The notes: generated by a model from the letters alone, not told the origin. A stretch of DNA of 64,000 nucleotides from Hydrogenophilales bacterium (GCA_902627495.1 CACOJS010000002.1:62001-126000), one strand, 5' to 3'. Counted from the stretch's first letter, positions 9,737 to 19,718 are shown. Numbers and translations: made by a program.

Positions 9737-11443
9737 ATGCACGACCTTGTTATTAGAAATGCAAACATAATTGACGGGACAGGAAGTCCGGCCTTCGTCG
9801 GGGACGTAGCAGTTAATGGGGGTCGAATAGTATCTGTTGGGTCTGTTACTGGTAAAGGTTATCGAGAATTAAACGCTGGTGGTCTTTTATTGATCCCAGG
9901 TTGGGTTGATATACATACCCATTATGATGGTCAGGCAGTTTGGGACGAATTTCTGACACCTTCCTCTTGGCATGGAGTCACGACGGCTGTTTTTGGTAAT
10001 TGCGGGGTTGGGTTTGCTCCTGTTAGGAAAGGTGCTGAGAAGTACCTTATCAACCTAATGGAGGGTGTTGAGGATATTCCGGAGTCGGTATTATCCGAAG
10101 GTCTGGATTTTTCGTGGCAGAGCTTTCCTGAGTATTTGGAGGTATTAGAAAGAAAGCCACGGATTATGGATATCGGAACACAGATTCCGCATGCTGCCTT
10201 GCGGTTCTTTGTGATGGGTGAGCGAGGGGCTGACCATCAGTCCTTACCCTCAAATGATGAAGTGATAAAAATGAGTGAATTAGTTGAAGAAGCATTAATT
10301 TCTGGTGCTTTGGGATTCTCTACGTCGCGCACCATTAAACATAAAGCTGGTGATGGCAGCCTCACACCGAGTTTGTCAGCGTCAGAGCCAGAGCTCGCTG
10401 GAATTGCCATGGGGATACGACGTGCAGGAACAGGAGTTATCGAAGTTAACTCTGACTTTGGAGAGGGTGACTTCGACATACTCAGACGTGTTGCTGAGGT
10501 GGCTGGTTGTCCATTGACTGTTTTGTTGCTTCAGGTGCACAATGCACCCGACGTTTGGAGGAATACTTTAAATGGTATAAAGCGAGCTCGATCTAATGGC
10601 CAACACGTGACTGGACAGGTGGGTACAAGGCCGATCGGGATGATGATGGGCTTTGAAAGTTCCATTCATCCTTTTATCAACCATCCTGCTTGGCAGCTCC
10701 TTAGCTCTCTATCCCCTGAAGCTAGAGTGGCTCAGATATGTTCCAGTGAGGATTTAAAGCAACGACTTATTTCTGAAATTCCAAAAGACAAACACACACA
10801 ATGGGTTTTATCTTTACTTAATAAGACCTACAAGCTGGAGAGTCCAATCAATTTCGAGCCGCATCCCAATGACAGTGCTCAGGCTGTTGCAAACAGGCTA
10901 AACCGAGACGTTCTTGATATAGTTTTAGAGTGGATGCTGGAAGATAATGGTAAGGCATTGCTCTTCCATACCTTTGAGAATTATTTTGACGGTGATTTAA
11001 GTGTTATTCATGAACTTCTCGGCGATGATTCGACAATATGTGGTCTTGGTGATGCTGGTGCACATGTTGGTTTCTTGTGTGATGCCGGAAGCATGACTAG
11101 TATGCTGGATTTTTGGGGTCGACGCAGAGTAAGAGGACCTAAGTTTCCACTGGAATATTTAGTCAAAAAACAAACCAAGGATACAGCGGAAACCTATGGC
11201 TTGTATGACAGAGGACAAATCAATCCTGGTTATAAGGCAGATATCAACTTGATAGATTTTGAGAGCCTGAGTGTTGGCATACCACATGTTGTTTATGATT
11301 TGCCCGCGGGCGGAAAGAGAATTCTGCAAAAAGCATCTGGTTATCGGCATACATTTGTCTCTGGCATTGAGGTTATGGCGGACGGGGAGGTTACCGGCTC
11401 CTTGCCCGGGAAACTTTTGCGGGGATCTACCAAATTAGCTTAA
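9737..11443 (+). CDS. N-acyl-D-amino-acid deacylase family amidohydrolase
   Basis: A 568-residue member of the amidohydrolase superfamily. The zinc-binding HTHYDGQ lies near residues 60-66 after PGWVDI, and the D-aminoacylase signature FGNCGVGFAP lies near 93-102 with the metal-bridging cysteine. LGDAGAHVGFLCDAGSMT near 435 holds the catalytic aspartate region. The family removes acyl or carbamoyl groups from D-amino acids and related compounds. The true substrate is unknown, because the name covers many uncharacterised enzymes. It is followed after 7 bases by a short-chain dehydrogenase gene, so the two are probably co-transcribed. Confidence 0.88.
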   Translation: MHDLVIRNANIIDGTGSPAFVGDVAVNGGRIVSVGSVTGKGYRELNAGGLLLIPGWVDIHTHYDGQAVWDEFLTPSSWHGVTTAVFGNCGVGFAPVRKGAEKYLINLMEGVEDIPESVLSEGLDFSWQSFPEYLEVLERKPRIMDIGTQIPHAALRFFVMGERGADHQSLPSNDEVIKMSELVEEALISGALGFSTSRTIKHKAGDGSLTPSLSASEPELAGIAMGIRRAGTGVIEVNSDFGEGDFDILRRVAEVAGCPLTVLLLQVHNAPDVWRNTLNGIKRARSNGQHVTGQVGTRPIGMMMGFESSIHPFINHPAWQLLSSLSPEARVAQICSSEDLKQRLISEIPKDKHTQWVLSLLNKTYKLESPINFEPHPNDSAQAVANRLNRDVLDIVLEWMLEDNGKALLFHTFENYFDGDLSVIHELLGDDSTICGLGDAGAHVGFLCDAGSMTSMLDFWGRRRVRGPKFPLEYLVKKQTKDTAETYGLYDRGQINPGYKADINLIDFESLSVGIPHVVYDLPAGGKRILQKASGYRHTFVSGIEVMADGEVTGSLPGKLLRGSTKLA

Positions 11444-11450
11444 TGAGTTA

Positions 11451-12212
11451 GTGAAAAATTTGGGATCATCTCTTAACAGCTTTAGAAAACCCGCTACAGC
11501 GCTAGTGATTGGCTCTAGTGGTGGCATTGGCAGTTCTTTGGCTTTGTCTTTGTTAGATAATAATAATGTCGGAGAAGTCTACACTTGTTCTAGAACTCAA
11601 GGAGATAACAATATCAGTGGTAAGAATCATTTATATCTAGACCTAGAAAATGAAGACTCTATAGAAAGGTCAGCGGGGATTATTCAAAAATCGGCGGAGT
11701 GTTTGGATATAGTGTTTGTGGCTACAGGAGTTCTTTGGCGGGATTTAGACCTCTATCCTGAAAAAAATCTACAGAGCCTGAATTTAAATTCTTTAGAGAA
11801 GATTTTTAGGGTTAATAGTTTTGGACCAGCCATGATTATGAAGCATTTTTTGCCACTTCTAAATAAAAGGCAAAAGTCGGTATTTGCTGTGATTTCAGCA
11901 AAAGTTGGCAGTATTCAAGACAACAGACTCGGGGGATGGTATGGGTATAGGTCTTCCAAAGCTGCTCTGAACATGTTTGTGAAGACAGCCTCTATAGAAT
12001 TGAAGAGAAAGAACGCTTCAGCTATTTGTGTGGCTTTGCACCCCGGAACTGTTGATACCTCACTTTCGTCACCTTTCAGGAATTCCATCCCTGATAACAG
12101 CCTAGTTTCTTCAGACTTTGCGGCTAGTAATTTATTACAAGTTATAGAAAAATTAAATAGTGGAAATACTGGTGGTTTTTTTTCTTGGGATGGAAATGAA
12201 ATATCGTACTGA
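11451..12212 (+). CDS. short-chain dehydrogenase/reductase (C-factor-like)
   Basis: A 253-residue Rossmann-fold oxidoreductase. The nucleotide-binding GSSGGIGSSLA lies near residues 22-32, a serine in VISAKVG near 147, and the YxxxK pair in YGYRSSKAALN near 165-169. The C-terminal AICVALHPGTVDTSLS is typical of the CsgA/C-factor-like branch. The substrate is unknown. It starts with GTG at 11451, 7 bases after the amidohydrolase stop. It converges on another dehydrogenase gene with only 11 bases between stops. Confidence 0.85.
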   Translation: MKNLGSSLNSFRKPATALVIGSSGGIGSSLALSLLDNNNVGEVYTCSRTQGDNNISGKNHLYLDLENEDSIERSAGIIQKSAECLDIVFVATGVLWRDLDLYPEKNLQSLNLNSLEKIFRVNSFGPAMIMKHFLPLLNKRQKSVFAVISAKVGSIQDNRLGGWYGYRSSKAALNMFVKTASIELKRKNASAICVALHPGTVDTSLSSPFRNSIPDNSLVSSDFAASNLLQVIEKLNSGNTGGFFSWDGNEISY

Positions 12213-12223
12213 AAGATTTTTAG

Positions 12224-13030
12224 TTATAGAAAAGCTTGTAGCTTCTCGAGAGAAGAGTCCCATAGATTTTGTGCGAGGGTTAAGTCGTTAGATTCCTTTG
12301 AGGATTTGCTCACTTGGCAATTTATGAAATATTTTCCAGAGATCTTTTCAATCGAGTCCGAAGTTGCGACATAAACAGACGTCTTAGCCCCTTCTTTGAC
12401 ACTATCTCCTTTTATGTCAAAGCCGGCATGCAAGAGTTTTGTGTTGATCACTCCAGGATGAAGAGCGTTAGCTGTGATTTCATCCTTCTCTAATCGTCTC
12501 GCTAAAATTGTTGTGAAAAGTATGTTGGCTAGCTTTGAAGTGGCATAAGCCCTAAAGCCGCTGAACTCTGATTCAAATTCAAGGTTTTTTAGATCAATTT
12601 TCGCTCCTTGGTGTGCCATGGAGCTGACGGTTACAATCCTGTTTTTCATTGAAGGCCGTATTGTCCGTAAAAGTTTATGTGTAAGTAAGAAAACAGCATA
12701 ATGATTAACAGCCATTGTTTCCTCAAAACCATCCTTGGTTATCTTTCGTCGGTTACGAAAAACCCCTGCATTGTTTATTAGCACATTGACTTCAGTTGAT
12801 AGGCCTGCAATCTGTTCCGACAGTTTGATCACTTCTTCCATACTGGATAGGTCTCCCCAAACTGGCATACCTACCTTTTTTAACTTTTTTTCTAAAAATG
12901 ACAAATGCTTTTCCGTCTTCTTCTTATCTCGCCCATGAAATATGACATTATGATCCGATATCATTAACTGTTTTGCGGTCTCTAACCCAATACCATCGGT
13001 GGCACCAGTAACAACAATAGTTTTAGTCAT
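12224..13030 (-). CDS. short-chain dehydrogenase (retinol-dehydrogenase-like)
   Basis: A 268-residue SDR. VTGATDGIG at residues 7-15 binds NAD(P), LINNAGVFRNR lies in the middle, and the catalytic TVSSMAH serine and YATSK pair follow. LHPGVINTKLL after the active site matches the retinol dehydrogenase/WW-oxidoreductase-like branch. The substrate cannot be told. Its ATG at 13030 overlaps the end of the TRAP permease gene by 8 bases, which indicates translational coupling in a minus-strand operon (SDR, TAXI protein, TRAP permease, SDR). Confidence 0.85.
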   Translation of the reverse strand: MTKTIVVTGATDGIGLETAKQLMISDHNVIFHGRDKKKTEKHLSFLEKKLKKVGMPVWGDLSSMEEVIKLSEQIAGLSTEVNVLINNAGVFRNRRKITKDGFEETMAVNHYAVFLLTHKLLRTIRPSMKNRIVTVSSMAHQGAKIDLKNLEFESEFSGFRAYATSKLANILFTTILARRLEKDEITANALHPGVINTKLLHAGFDIKGDSVKEGAKTSVYVATSDSIEKISGKYFINCQVSKSSKESNDLTLAQNLWDSSLEKLQAFL

Positions 13031-14891
13031 TTTTTGTAAGATAAATTTGCGAGATACTAATCCCTGACATTAAAACCAGTCCAACAAGATCACTTGTGGA
13101 ACCTGGTATTAGTAAAAATACGGCAGAGGTGATTAATGCTAATCTATGCATACTTGAGGCCGCTGTCATAAAAAAACCAGATAGACCTGCTGATAAGGCG
13201 ATCACTCCCAGAGCACTAGATCCAATGCTGAGTACTATCTCTTGGGTTGGTCCAACCATTAGCAAGGCCGGGCTAAAGACGAACATAAATGGGATGATGT
13301 AACCGGCAGCTCCTAGTCTTAGAGCAGCTAAACTAGATTCCCAAATGGTACCTTGCGAAATTCCATTGGCCGCATAAACCGCTAGAGCCACGGGGGGTGT
13401 AATCGCGGACAATATGGCAAAGAAAAATACAAACATATGAGCCGCCTCAACAATAACGCCAAGCTTTACGAGGGCTGGAACGAGTAGGGCTGTTTGCATT
13501 ATATAAGCAGCAGCTGTAGGCATGCCCATACCCAGTATAATTCCTGCTAGCATTGTAAGAAAAAGTGCTAACACAAGATGGTTGGAAGCCGCACCGATCA
13601 CCAGATTAGTAAATTCTAATCCCAATCCAGTGATAAAAATAACGCCTATAACTATTCCCGCACAAGCACAAGCCAACGCTACTGTCGTGGCATTCTTTGC
13701 CCCTTGTGCAAGAGCCGCAATGATATTTCCCCATCTTACATACTTCCGAGTATTTTTTCTGAGACTGGCAGTGGGTAGAGTAGACGCGATACCGCATAAC
13801 GCGGCAAAAGGTGGACTAAATCCTACTAAAAGAACACCAATTACGACTAACAAAGGAATGAAAAGGTGCCCCCTCGACGCTATAACTGACGATAGTTTAG
13901 GGAGGTCTTTCTGTGCTAGTCCGCTCATTCCAAGTCGCTTAGCTTCGAAATGGACAGTCGAAAAAAGTGCGAGGTAATATAGTAGTGCCGGAAATAGTGC
14001 TAACTTGGCTATTTCCAAATAACTTTTCCCCATAAATTCCGCCATTATAAATGCCGCCGCCCCCATTATTGGTGGCATCAGTTGGCCACCAGTGGATGCA
14101 ACTGCTTCTACACCTCCAGAGAACGACGGGCGATAGCCTATTTTTTTCATCAGAGGAATAGTAAAAGTTCCAGTCGTCATAACATTGGCTACGGCACTTC
14201 CAGATACTGTGCCAAATAATCCACTTGTAACGCAAGAGACTTTCGCTGGACCACCGGGTGATCGACCCGTCAAGCTTAATGCAAAGTCCATGAATAATTT
14301 ACCAGTACCAGTTCGTTCAACTAGGGCTCCAAAGAGAATAAAAAGAACTACATACGTTGCCGAGACGTAAATTGGGATGCCAAAAATACCCTGGGTTCCT
14401 AGATACATTTGTTCAATTAATTGCTCGGAACTGATCTCAGTGAAAAAAACTGCATAACCAATAAAACCTAAAGCAGTGACGGGTAGTGTCCAGCCAATTA
14501 CTCGTCTTGTTGCTTCGATGATTAATACTATGGCACTAATTCCAAAGACCCAATCCAATGATCTCAAAGCATCCACGTACATCATGCGATTTATAAGATA
14601 TTCATATTCAAAAAGCACATAACCAGTGACACTTAAGCTGAGAAAAATTAAGAAAAGATTTATTAGGCTAGCTAATATATGTCTTCCCGGTCTCAAAGTA
14701 GGGGAGATTAGAAAGGCTAGAACTAGTGCGAATCCGAGATGAATACTTCGTAGTGTTAATGCGTCTGATGTTCCTGACCACGCTACGTGCAAATGGAAAA
14801 TACACATAGAAACACCAACGATTACTGTAAGGTTGTGTTTCGAAAAAGGCTTGGACCAAAAATACGCTAACTTATCAAATTCTATCTTCAC
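13023..14891 (-). CDS. TRAP transporter permease, fused small and large subunits (TAXI type)
   Basis: An inner-membrane carrier with many hydrophobic segments, fusing the DctQ-like and DctM-like parts. Signatures include SGLFGTVSGSAVANVMTTG, GGQLMPPIMGAAAFI and GMGMPTAAAYIM. It should import an organic acid or amino acid using an ion gradient and the adjacent binding protein. The frame is open further, to 14963. I prefer the GTG at 14891, because it begins 20 bases after the binding-protein stop and removes a poorly plausible extension (about 24 residues) that would overlap it. The order TAXI protein then fused permease is typical of TRAP-TAXI systems. Confidence 0.88.
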   Translation of the reverse strand: MKIEFDKLAYFWSKPFSKHNLTVIVGVSMCIFHLHVAWSGTSDALTLRSIHLGFALVLAFLISPTLRPGRHILASLINLFLIFLSLSVTGYVLFEYEYLINRMMYVDALRSLDWVFGISAIVLIIEATRRVIGWTLPVTALGFIGYAVFFTEISSEQLIEQMYLGTQGIFGIPIYVSATYVVLFILFGALVERTGTGKLFMDFALSLTGRSPGGPAKVSCVTSGLFGTVSGSAVANVMTTGTFTIPLMKKIGYRPSFSGGVEAVASTGGQLMPPIMGAAAFIMAEFMGKSYLEIAKLALFPALLYYLALFSTVHFEAKRLGMSGLAQKDLPKLSSVIASRGHLFIPLLVVIGVLLVGFSPPFAALCGIASTLPTASLRKNTRKYVRWGNIIAALAQGAKNATTVALACACAGIVIGVIFITGLGLEFTNLVIGAASNHLVLALFLTMLAGIILGMGMPTAAAYIMQTALLVPALVKLGVIVEAAHMFVFFFAILSAITPPVALAVYAANGISQGTIWESSLAALRLGAAGYIIPFMFVFSPALLMVGPTQEIVLSIGSSALGVIALSAGLSGFFMTAASSMHRLALITSAVFLLIPGSTSDLVGLVLMSGISISQIYLTKND

Positions 14892-14910
14892 CGCTCGGTC
14901 ATCATGTGTT

Positions 14911-15879
14911 TTACAAGGATTTCTTTTTATACCAATTTGCTGCCCCAGTATGCAAAGGAACACCTATTTCTTTAGCCATGTCGCCAGGAGTAACTCCTAT
15001 CATGGCTTTAGCAATAGCTGCTAGGTCACTTATATTTTCGAATACACTATCAAGCAAATTATATACAAATTCGTTGTCTAAGCTACAATGTCCTATTAAG
15101 TGTGTAGTGTACCCAATGGTTTCTATGGTCTCATTTTGTTTGGGGTAGGTCCCTGATGGAATCGTATTTCTTAAATAACCGGGGTTAAGGGATCGCATTT
15201 TTTTTAGGGTTGTTGAGTTTATTCCTAAGAGCCGGACATCTCTGACACTAGCAAGATCCATTATTGCACCTGCAGGTATCGTTGTTCCCAGAGTAAAAAA
15301 ATCAGCATTAGCATCTTTCATCAGTGCTACAGAGTCAGTGTATGATCCATAGTTCACTCGTTTTAGATCTCTATAGGTCAGTCCATGTACTTTTAGAATA
15401 TGGCGAGTTATAACTTCAGCAGTGTTGCCAGGGCCCTGCCCGGCTAAAATTTTGCCTCGCAACTGATCAAACTTCTTTATATTAGCTTTTTCTAAGGTGA
15501 CTATCTGAAAATACTGAGGATAAAGGCTTCCTATGTTACAGACGTTGACGGCTTTGGTTTTAAATGGCGGATTACCCTTGATAGCATCTACAGTTGATAC
15601 AGAGTTTGCTAAAGCTAACTCTACTTTTCCTGACTCGACAGCCTTGACATTTGCTATACCAGCTCCCGGTAGTGTTTGTATTTTTGTATTCGCTATATTT
15701 TTTTCAATTATTGTTTTCAGTGCCCCACCAAGCGGATACCAAGATCCCCCCTGCGGTCCTGTCGAGAGTTTCACACTATCTCCCTGTGAGGAACAGCCGT
15801 GCAGTATAAAGACTATTATCAGGAGTGCTCGAAAGTTATGCTCTTTGTTCTTAAAAATTTTCTCCTCCATATATTTCAA
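14911..15879 (-). CDS. TAXI family TRAP transporter solute-binding lipoprotein
   Basis: A 322-residue periplasmic binding protein. The N-terminus has a basic stretch, a hydrophobic run and the lipobox LHGC near residue 29, so it is probably anchored to a membrane. The TAXI signature STGPQGGSWYPLGGAL starts the mature protein, and GQGPGNTAEV and the later domain follow. It captures a solute for the fused TRAP permease encoded next. Ligands of TAXI proteins are mostly unknown; glutamate, glutamine and other organic acids are reported for the family, and nothing here decides between them. The start could be the ATG at 15879 or an internal methionine a few codons on. Confidence 0.87.
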   Translation of the reverse strand: MKYMEEKIFKNKEHNFRALLIIVFILHGCSSQGDSVKLSTGPQGGSWYPLGGALKTIIEKNIANTKIQTLPGAGIANVKAVESGKVELALANSVSTVDAIKGNPPFKTKAVNVCNIGSLYPQYFQIVTLEKANIKKFDQLRGKILAGQGPGNTAEVITRHILKVHGLTYRDLKRVNYGSYTDSVALMKDANADFFTLGTTIPAGAIMDLASVRDVRLLGINSTTLKKMRSLNPGYLRNTIPSGTYPKQNETIETIGYTTHLIGHCSLDNEFVYNLLDSVFENISDLAAIAKAMIGVTPGDMAKEIGVPLHTGAANWYKKKSL

Positions 15880-15892
15880 AAATTTAGATATT

Positions 15893-16657
15893 CTAGCCGG
15901 CTATTGTTACGCCACCATCAGCTACAATCGTTTGACCAGTTATGAAATGCCCAGCACGAGAAGCCAGAAAGACCGCAATTCCACCTATATCATCGGGGTC
16001 ACCAAGTCGCTTAAGAGGGGTGAGAGATTCGTAGTGCTCCCTTATTTCTTTATTTTCCCAGAGAGCCTTAGCAAAATCTGTTTTTACAAGCCCTGGTGCT
16101 ATGCAGTTAACCCTCACGTTTTTTGATCCCCATTCTATCGCTAAATTTCTAGCTAATTGCATATCGGCTGCTTTAGAAATGGCGTAAGCTCCTAATTTGT
16201 CCGATCCTTTAAGCCCCCCAATTGAAGACACTACAATTATAGTGCCATCTCTTCGCTCAGCCATTTCTGGAAGTACTAGGTTTGCCAGCCAGTGATTGGA
16301 CACCACGTTATTTTGTAGGATTTTATTAAAGGCTTCGTCCGGAAGTTCCGACATAGGTCCGTAGTAAGGGTTAGAGGCCGCATTACAGACTAGAATATCT
16401 ATTTTTTTAAATTGAGATTTAGTCTCAATAACTAAGTCTTCAAGTTCTTGTCGTTTCCCAATGTTCGCTGGGATAGCGTAGGCGTTAGCTCCAAAAGACG
16501 TGATTTTTTTTACTGCAGCATCACAGGCGTCAGCTTTTCGGCTAGATATGATTACTTTGGCATTTGCTCGGGCCAAATTTTCAGCTATCGAATAGCCTAT
16601 ACCTCTACTGGATCCTGTTACAATCGCTACTTTTCCGCTTAGATCAAAAATCTGCAT
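15893..16657 (-). CDS. SDR family oxidoreductase (FabG-like)
   Basis: A 254-residue classical SDR: TGSSRGIG near residues 15-22, CNAASNPYYG in the place of NNAG, the VVSSIGG serine near 143 and YAISKAA near 157. GHFITGQTIVADGGVTI is the usual C-terminal dimer segment. The NAAxNP sequence is seen in SDRs linked to fatty or hydroxy-acid oxidation in marine bacteria, and is only a weak clue to substrate. It precedes the TAXI transporter genes by 13 bases on the same strand, so it is probably the first gene of the operon. Confidence 0.87.
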   Translation of the reverse strand: MQIFDLSGKVAIVTGSSRGIGYSIAENLARANAKVIISSRKADACDAAVKKITSFGANAYAIPANIGKRQELEDLVIETKSQFKKIDILVCNAASNPYYGPMSELPDEAFNKILQNNVVSNHWLANLVLPEMAERRDGTIIVVSSIGGLKGSDKLGAYAISKAADMQLARNLAIEWGSKNVRVNCIAPGLVKTDFAKALWENKEIREHYESLTPLKRLGDPDDIGGIAVFLASRAGHFITGQTIVADGGVTIAG

Positions 16658-16736
16658 AACAATCTCTCATTTCTTTTTTTCATAATTAAAAAAGCATATC
16701 ATCTAATGTTGGCAAAGGAACTCAATCCCTGTTGCT

Positions 16737-17708
16737 TTAAAGGTGAAGCATAAATTCCTTAATATGACTATTTACTACCTCAGGGCTTTCTTGCTGTACC
16801 CAGTGTCCAATATTTTTTAGGATTTTACAAATTCTTAGATCAGTCATCCATGGCCTCATGTGTTCTATTAGGTCAACATTAGGAACAAATTTAAGCACAC
16901 GATCTTTTTCTCCAGCGATAAAGCACGAGGGCACATCAATTTTGGCATTAGTAAGTTGGGTTAATTCCTGCCAATCCTTAGTTTGGCATCGGTAACGGTT
17001 GAGGGAAGGACCAAACCCATGTTCAATAAATTGGCTGGTATAATAATCGAGGTCAGTCTTCGTGAGCCAGTTAGGTAGTTGGTTTGGTGAAGGTATATCA
17101 GATAACATGTCCGCAAGAGGACTTTTTTTACTCGAAAACATATCATTAGGAGCGTCACCCGAGCCCGAGTAATATATCTTCAGTAAACTAAGGCGGATAT
17201 CTTTATCTAGCTCTTTTTCGGCTTTTCCGGGCTCTTGGAAATAAAGTTGGTAAAAGAAGCGATCTTTATATATGGATTTCCATAGATCAAGAGATGAGAC
17301 TTTCCCTCTAGGGTAATAGGGTACACTGAGTCCCACTACTGCCGTTACGCGATCAGGGTATATTGCTGCAGTATTCCATACAATCGGGGCCCCCCAATCG
17401 TGTCCTATTAGTATTGAGCTGTCTCTTTGGTAAAAGTCAATGATTCCAACGGTATCCTTGATAAGATTTTCCATACTATAGTCGCTAAGGCGAGTTGGCT
17501 TATAACTACCTCCATAGCCTCTCACATCTGGAGCAACCACTAGAAATCCTAGTTTTTCCAAGAGTTCAATTTGATGGCGCCAGGAATACCATGATTCTGG
17601 CCACCCATGTACTAATATAACTAACTGCCCTGTTGAATTTCCCGATTCAAAGCAGCGGAGCTTAATATCGTTGGTGGGGACGGTTACAAAATTACCGTCA
17701 ATATTCAT
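16737..17708 (-). CDS. alpha/beta hydrolase, epoxide-hydrolase-like
   Basis: A 323-residue alpha/beta hydrolase. HGWPESWYSW near residues 34-43 forms the oxyanion region, DVRGYGGS follows, and GHDWGAPI near 103-110 carries the probable nucleophilic aspartate. The acid/base histidine lies in IGHWVQQESP near the C-terminus. An aspartate nucleophile with HGWPE is the pattern of epoxide hydrolases (and of fluoroacetate or haloalkane dehalogenases). The epoxide hydrolase call is the likeliest; the natural substrate is unknown. It is separated by 79 bases from the SDR gene downstream. Confidence 0.82.
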   Translation of the reverse strand: MNIDGNFVTVPTNDIKLRCFESGNSTGQLVILVHGWPESWYSWRHQIELLEKLGFLVVAPDVRGYGGSYKPTRLSDYSMENLIKDTVGIIDFYQRDSSILIGHDWGAPIVWNTAAIYPDRVTAVVGLSVPYYPRGKVSSLDLWKSIYKDRFFYQLYFQEPGKAEKELDKDIRLSLLKIYYSGSGDAPNDMFSSKKSPLADMLSDIPSPNQLPNWLTKTDLDYYTSQFIEHGFGPSLNRYRCQTKDWQELTQLTNAKIDVPSCFIAGEKDRVLKFVPNVDLIEHMRPWMTDLRICKILKNIGHWVQQESPEVVNSHIKEFMLHL

Positions 17709-17804
17709 ATGCCCCCAATATTCATAAACATTTTTTTATATACATTATTTAATTAGGTTATTCTTGTGGTTATTGTATACGGATTATTCCTATAGGGTAA
17801 AAAT

Positions 17805-19325
17805 TTGAATATTTTTCGATTTTTACAGCAAGCAGCACAAATTTACCCGGACAGGCCGGCTATCTCTGTGGGGCAAATAAAGTATCTATCACACAGAGAA
17901 TTAGTACTGCGTTGTCAATTATATGCTGCAAATATAATCACCCAACTAAGATTGGTACCTGGAGACCACGTAGCTATTATTTTGGGTAATTGCAGAGAGT
18001 ACCTTGAGATTATGTACAGCTGTTGGTTGGCTGGATTGGCGGTTGTACCGATCAATTCCAAGCTACACCCTCGGGAAATGGCATACATATTGGTTAACTC
18101 TCAAGCTAAATTATGTTTCACTTCAACTGAGGTTGCTAGCAGATTAGAGGGCATCATCGACAGTAATACCCTTTTCCTTGATGTGTCCACGAAAGAGTTC
18201 AAAAAACTCTCGGCTTCAGCTTCTGGTTCGGTTTCAGAAATTTATCCGAGTAATTATGATGATCCGGCCTGGCTATTCTATACGAGTGGTACTACTGGCA
18301 AACCAAAAGGGGTAGTGCTCACTCACCAAAATCTTGAAGCGTTGACTATGAGTTACTTTGCATCCGTAGATGCCATCAGTCCTGAAGATTCTATTTTACA
18401 AGCTGCTCCCATGTCCCATGCCTCGGGATTTTATAATTTCCCTCACGTTTATGCTGGTGCGAACAATATAATTCCTGAGACAGGCGGGTTCAACCCTGAG
18501 GAGATACTGGAGTTGTGCCGCAGTGGGGAGGGCATTTCTATGTTTGCAGCACCAACTATGGTGAGAAGGCTTGTATGCTTAGCTAAGAAAAACAAACCTC
18601 GCTTACCAGGCCTAAAAACTATTATTCTTGGAGGTGGTCCGGTTTATGTAAGTGATTTGCTCGAGGCGAAAAGAGTATTAGGTCCTTGTTTAGCACAAAT
18701 TTATGCACAAGGGGAATCCCCCATGATGATCACGTCTTTGTCAAAGTGGCACATCAATGATAAAAAAAACCCTCGTTATGCAGAACGTATTAGCTCTGTT
18801 GGGGTGCCCCAGATGGGTGTGAAGGTAAAAGTTGTTGATGACATGGATCGGGAGCTTCCCTTAGGTGAATCAGGAGAGGTATTAGTTCAAAGTGGGGCAG
18901 TTATGAAAGGCTACTGGCAAAATGAGGCCGCGACAAAAAAGGCATTACGGAACGGTTGGCTTCATACAGGAGATATTGGGACATTAGATAAAGATGGTTT
19001 CTTGACTCTACATGATCGCTCGAAGGATTTAATTATCAGTGGTGGGTCTAACATTTATCCACGAGAGGTTGAAGAGGTTTTGCTTAGGCATCCCAATGTT
19101 TTGGAGGTTGCAGTTGTTGGAAAGAAGAGCCCTGAGTGGGGAGAGGAGGTATGTGCTTTTATCGTGAGTAAATCGTCAACATCTCAACTTTTCGATGAGT
19201 TAAATCAATTGTGTTTAGACAACATCGCCCGCTTCAAAAAGCCAAAGCACTATAAGATAATTGATGAGCTTCCGAAAAACAATTATGGCAAGGTTTTAAA
19301 AACTAGCTTGAGAAAGCTTTTATGA
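17805..19325 (+). CDS. AMP-dependent acyl-CoA synthetase
   Basis: A 506-residue adenylate-forming enzyme. The phosphate loop YTSGTTGKPKG lies near residue 158, IYAQGESPMM replaces the usual YGxTE region, HTGDIG lies near 385, GGSNIYPREVEEVL near 412, and the C-terminal lysine region NNYGKVLK near 495. It should activate a carboxylic acid with ATP and coenzyme A. The length and GSNIYP segment fit medium- or aromatic-acid ligases; the substrate is not predictable. It starts with TTG at 17805 behind AGGG. It may work with the CoA-transferase and dehydrogenases around it. Confidence 0.88.
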   Translation: MNIFRFLQQAAQIYPDRPAISVGQIKYLSHRELVLRCQLYAANIITQLRLVPGDHVAIILGNCREYLEIMYSCWLAGLAVVPINSKLHPREMAYILVNSQAKLCFTSTEVASRLEGIIDSNTLFLDVSTKEFKKLSASASGSVSEIYPSNYDDPAWLFYTSGTTGKPKGVVLTHQNLEALTMSYFASVDAISPEDSILQAAPMSHASGFYNFPHVYAGANNIIPETGGFNPEEILELCRSGEGISMFAAPTMVRRLVCLAKKNKPRLPGLKTIILGGGPVYVSDLLEAKRVLGPCLAQIYAQGESPMMITSLSKWHINDKKNPRYAERISSVGVPQMGVKVKVVDDMDRELPLGESGEVLVQSGAVMKGYWQNEAATKKALRNGWLHTGDIGTLDKDGFLTLHDRSKDLIISGGSNIYPREVEEVLLRHPNVLEVAVVGKKSPEWGEEVCAFIVSKSSTSQLFDELNQLCLDNIARFKKPKHYKIIDELPKNNYGKVLKTSLRKLL

Positions 19326-19337
19326 TTATTTTCTTGC

Positions 19338-19652
19338 TTATGTTAGGAGCTTCCAAGCTAGACCACATTGTTTGTCTTTCGCCCTCTTGAGTAATTCTCT
19401 AAAAGGATAGACCCTAGTTCTTAGTGATGGAATATTATTCTCTTGGTGATACTGACTTTCCAGGGGCTTTACCTTCTCAAGTTCCTTCTGTGCCAAACCT
19501 ATTTCGAGTAATTTTATGGCTGGTTCTATTTCAGTTGAAAGTAGAGCACTAGGCACTTCTCCCGAATGACCTATCATTTTTAGGATTTGATCAGCATAAT
19601 CAGGAAGCATTATGATGTCACCTACCTCGCTTTCAAATTTAACTAGAGCCAA
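19338..19652 (-). CDS. DUF1840-family protein
   Basis: A protein of about 105 residues. It has the DUF1840 pattern: VKFESEVGDI at the start, ILKMIGHSGEVPSALL in the middle and SLRTRVYPFRELLKRA at the end. The function of the family is unknown. The frame is open to 19718, but the family normally begins right before the VKFES strand, so I choose a TTG at 19652; the longer form would overlap the CoA-transferase start. It lies convergent to the acyl-CoA synthetase (12 bases between stops) and divergent from the CoA-transferase. Confidence 0.65.
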   Translation of the reverse strand: MALVKFESEVGDIIMLPDYADQILKMIGHSGEVPSALLSTEIEPAIKLLEIGLAQKELEKVKPLESQYHQENNIPSLRTRVYPFRELLKRAKDKQCGLAWKLLT

Positions 19653-19718
19653 AATTTTATGTATCCTTAGTTGTTGGTAAATGAAATCTTTACGAATTAT
19701 TAGAGTAGGAAATTGCAA

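Noticed and set aside
13522-13977. 151-codon plus-strand frame in the TRAP permease gene
   Set aside because: Antisense reading of a membrane protein; no start signal.
15533-16126. 197-codon plus-strand frame over the TAXI and SDR genes
   Set aside because: Antisense to two genes with clear family motifs, and its sequence is not protein-like.
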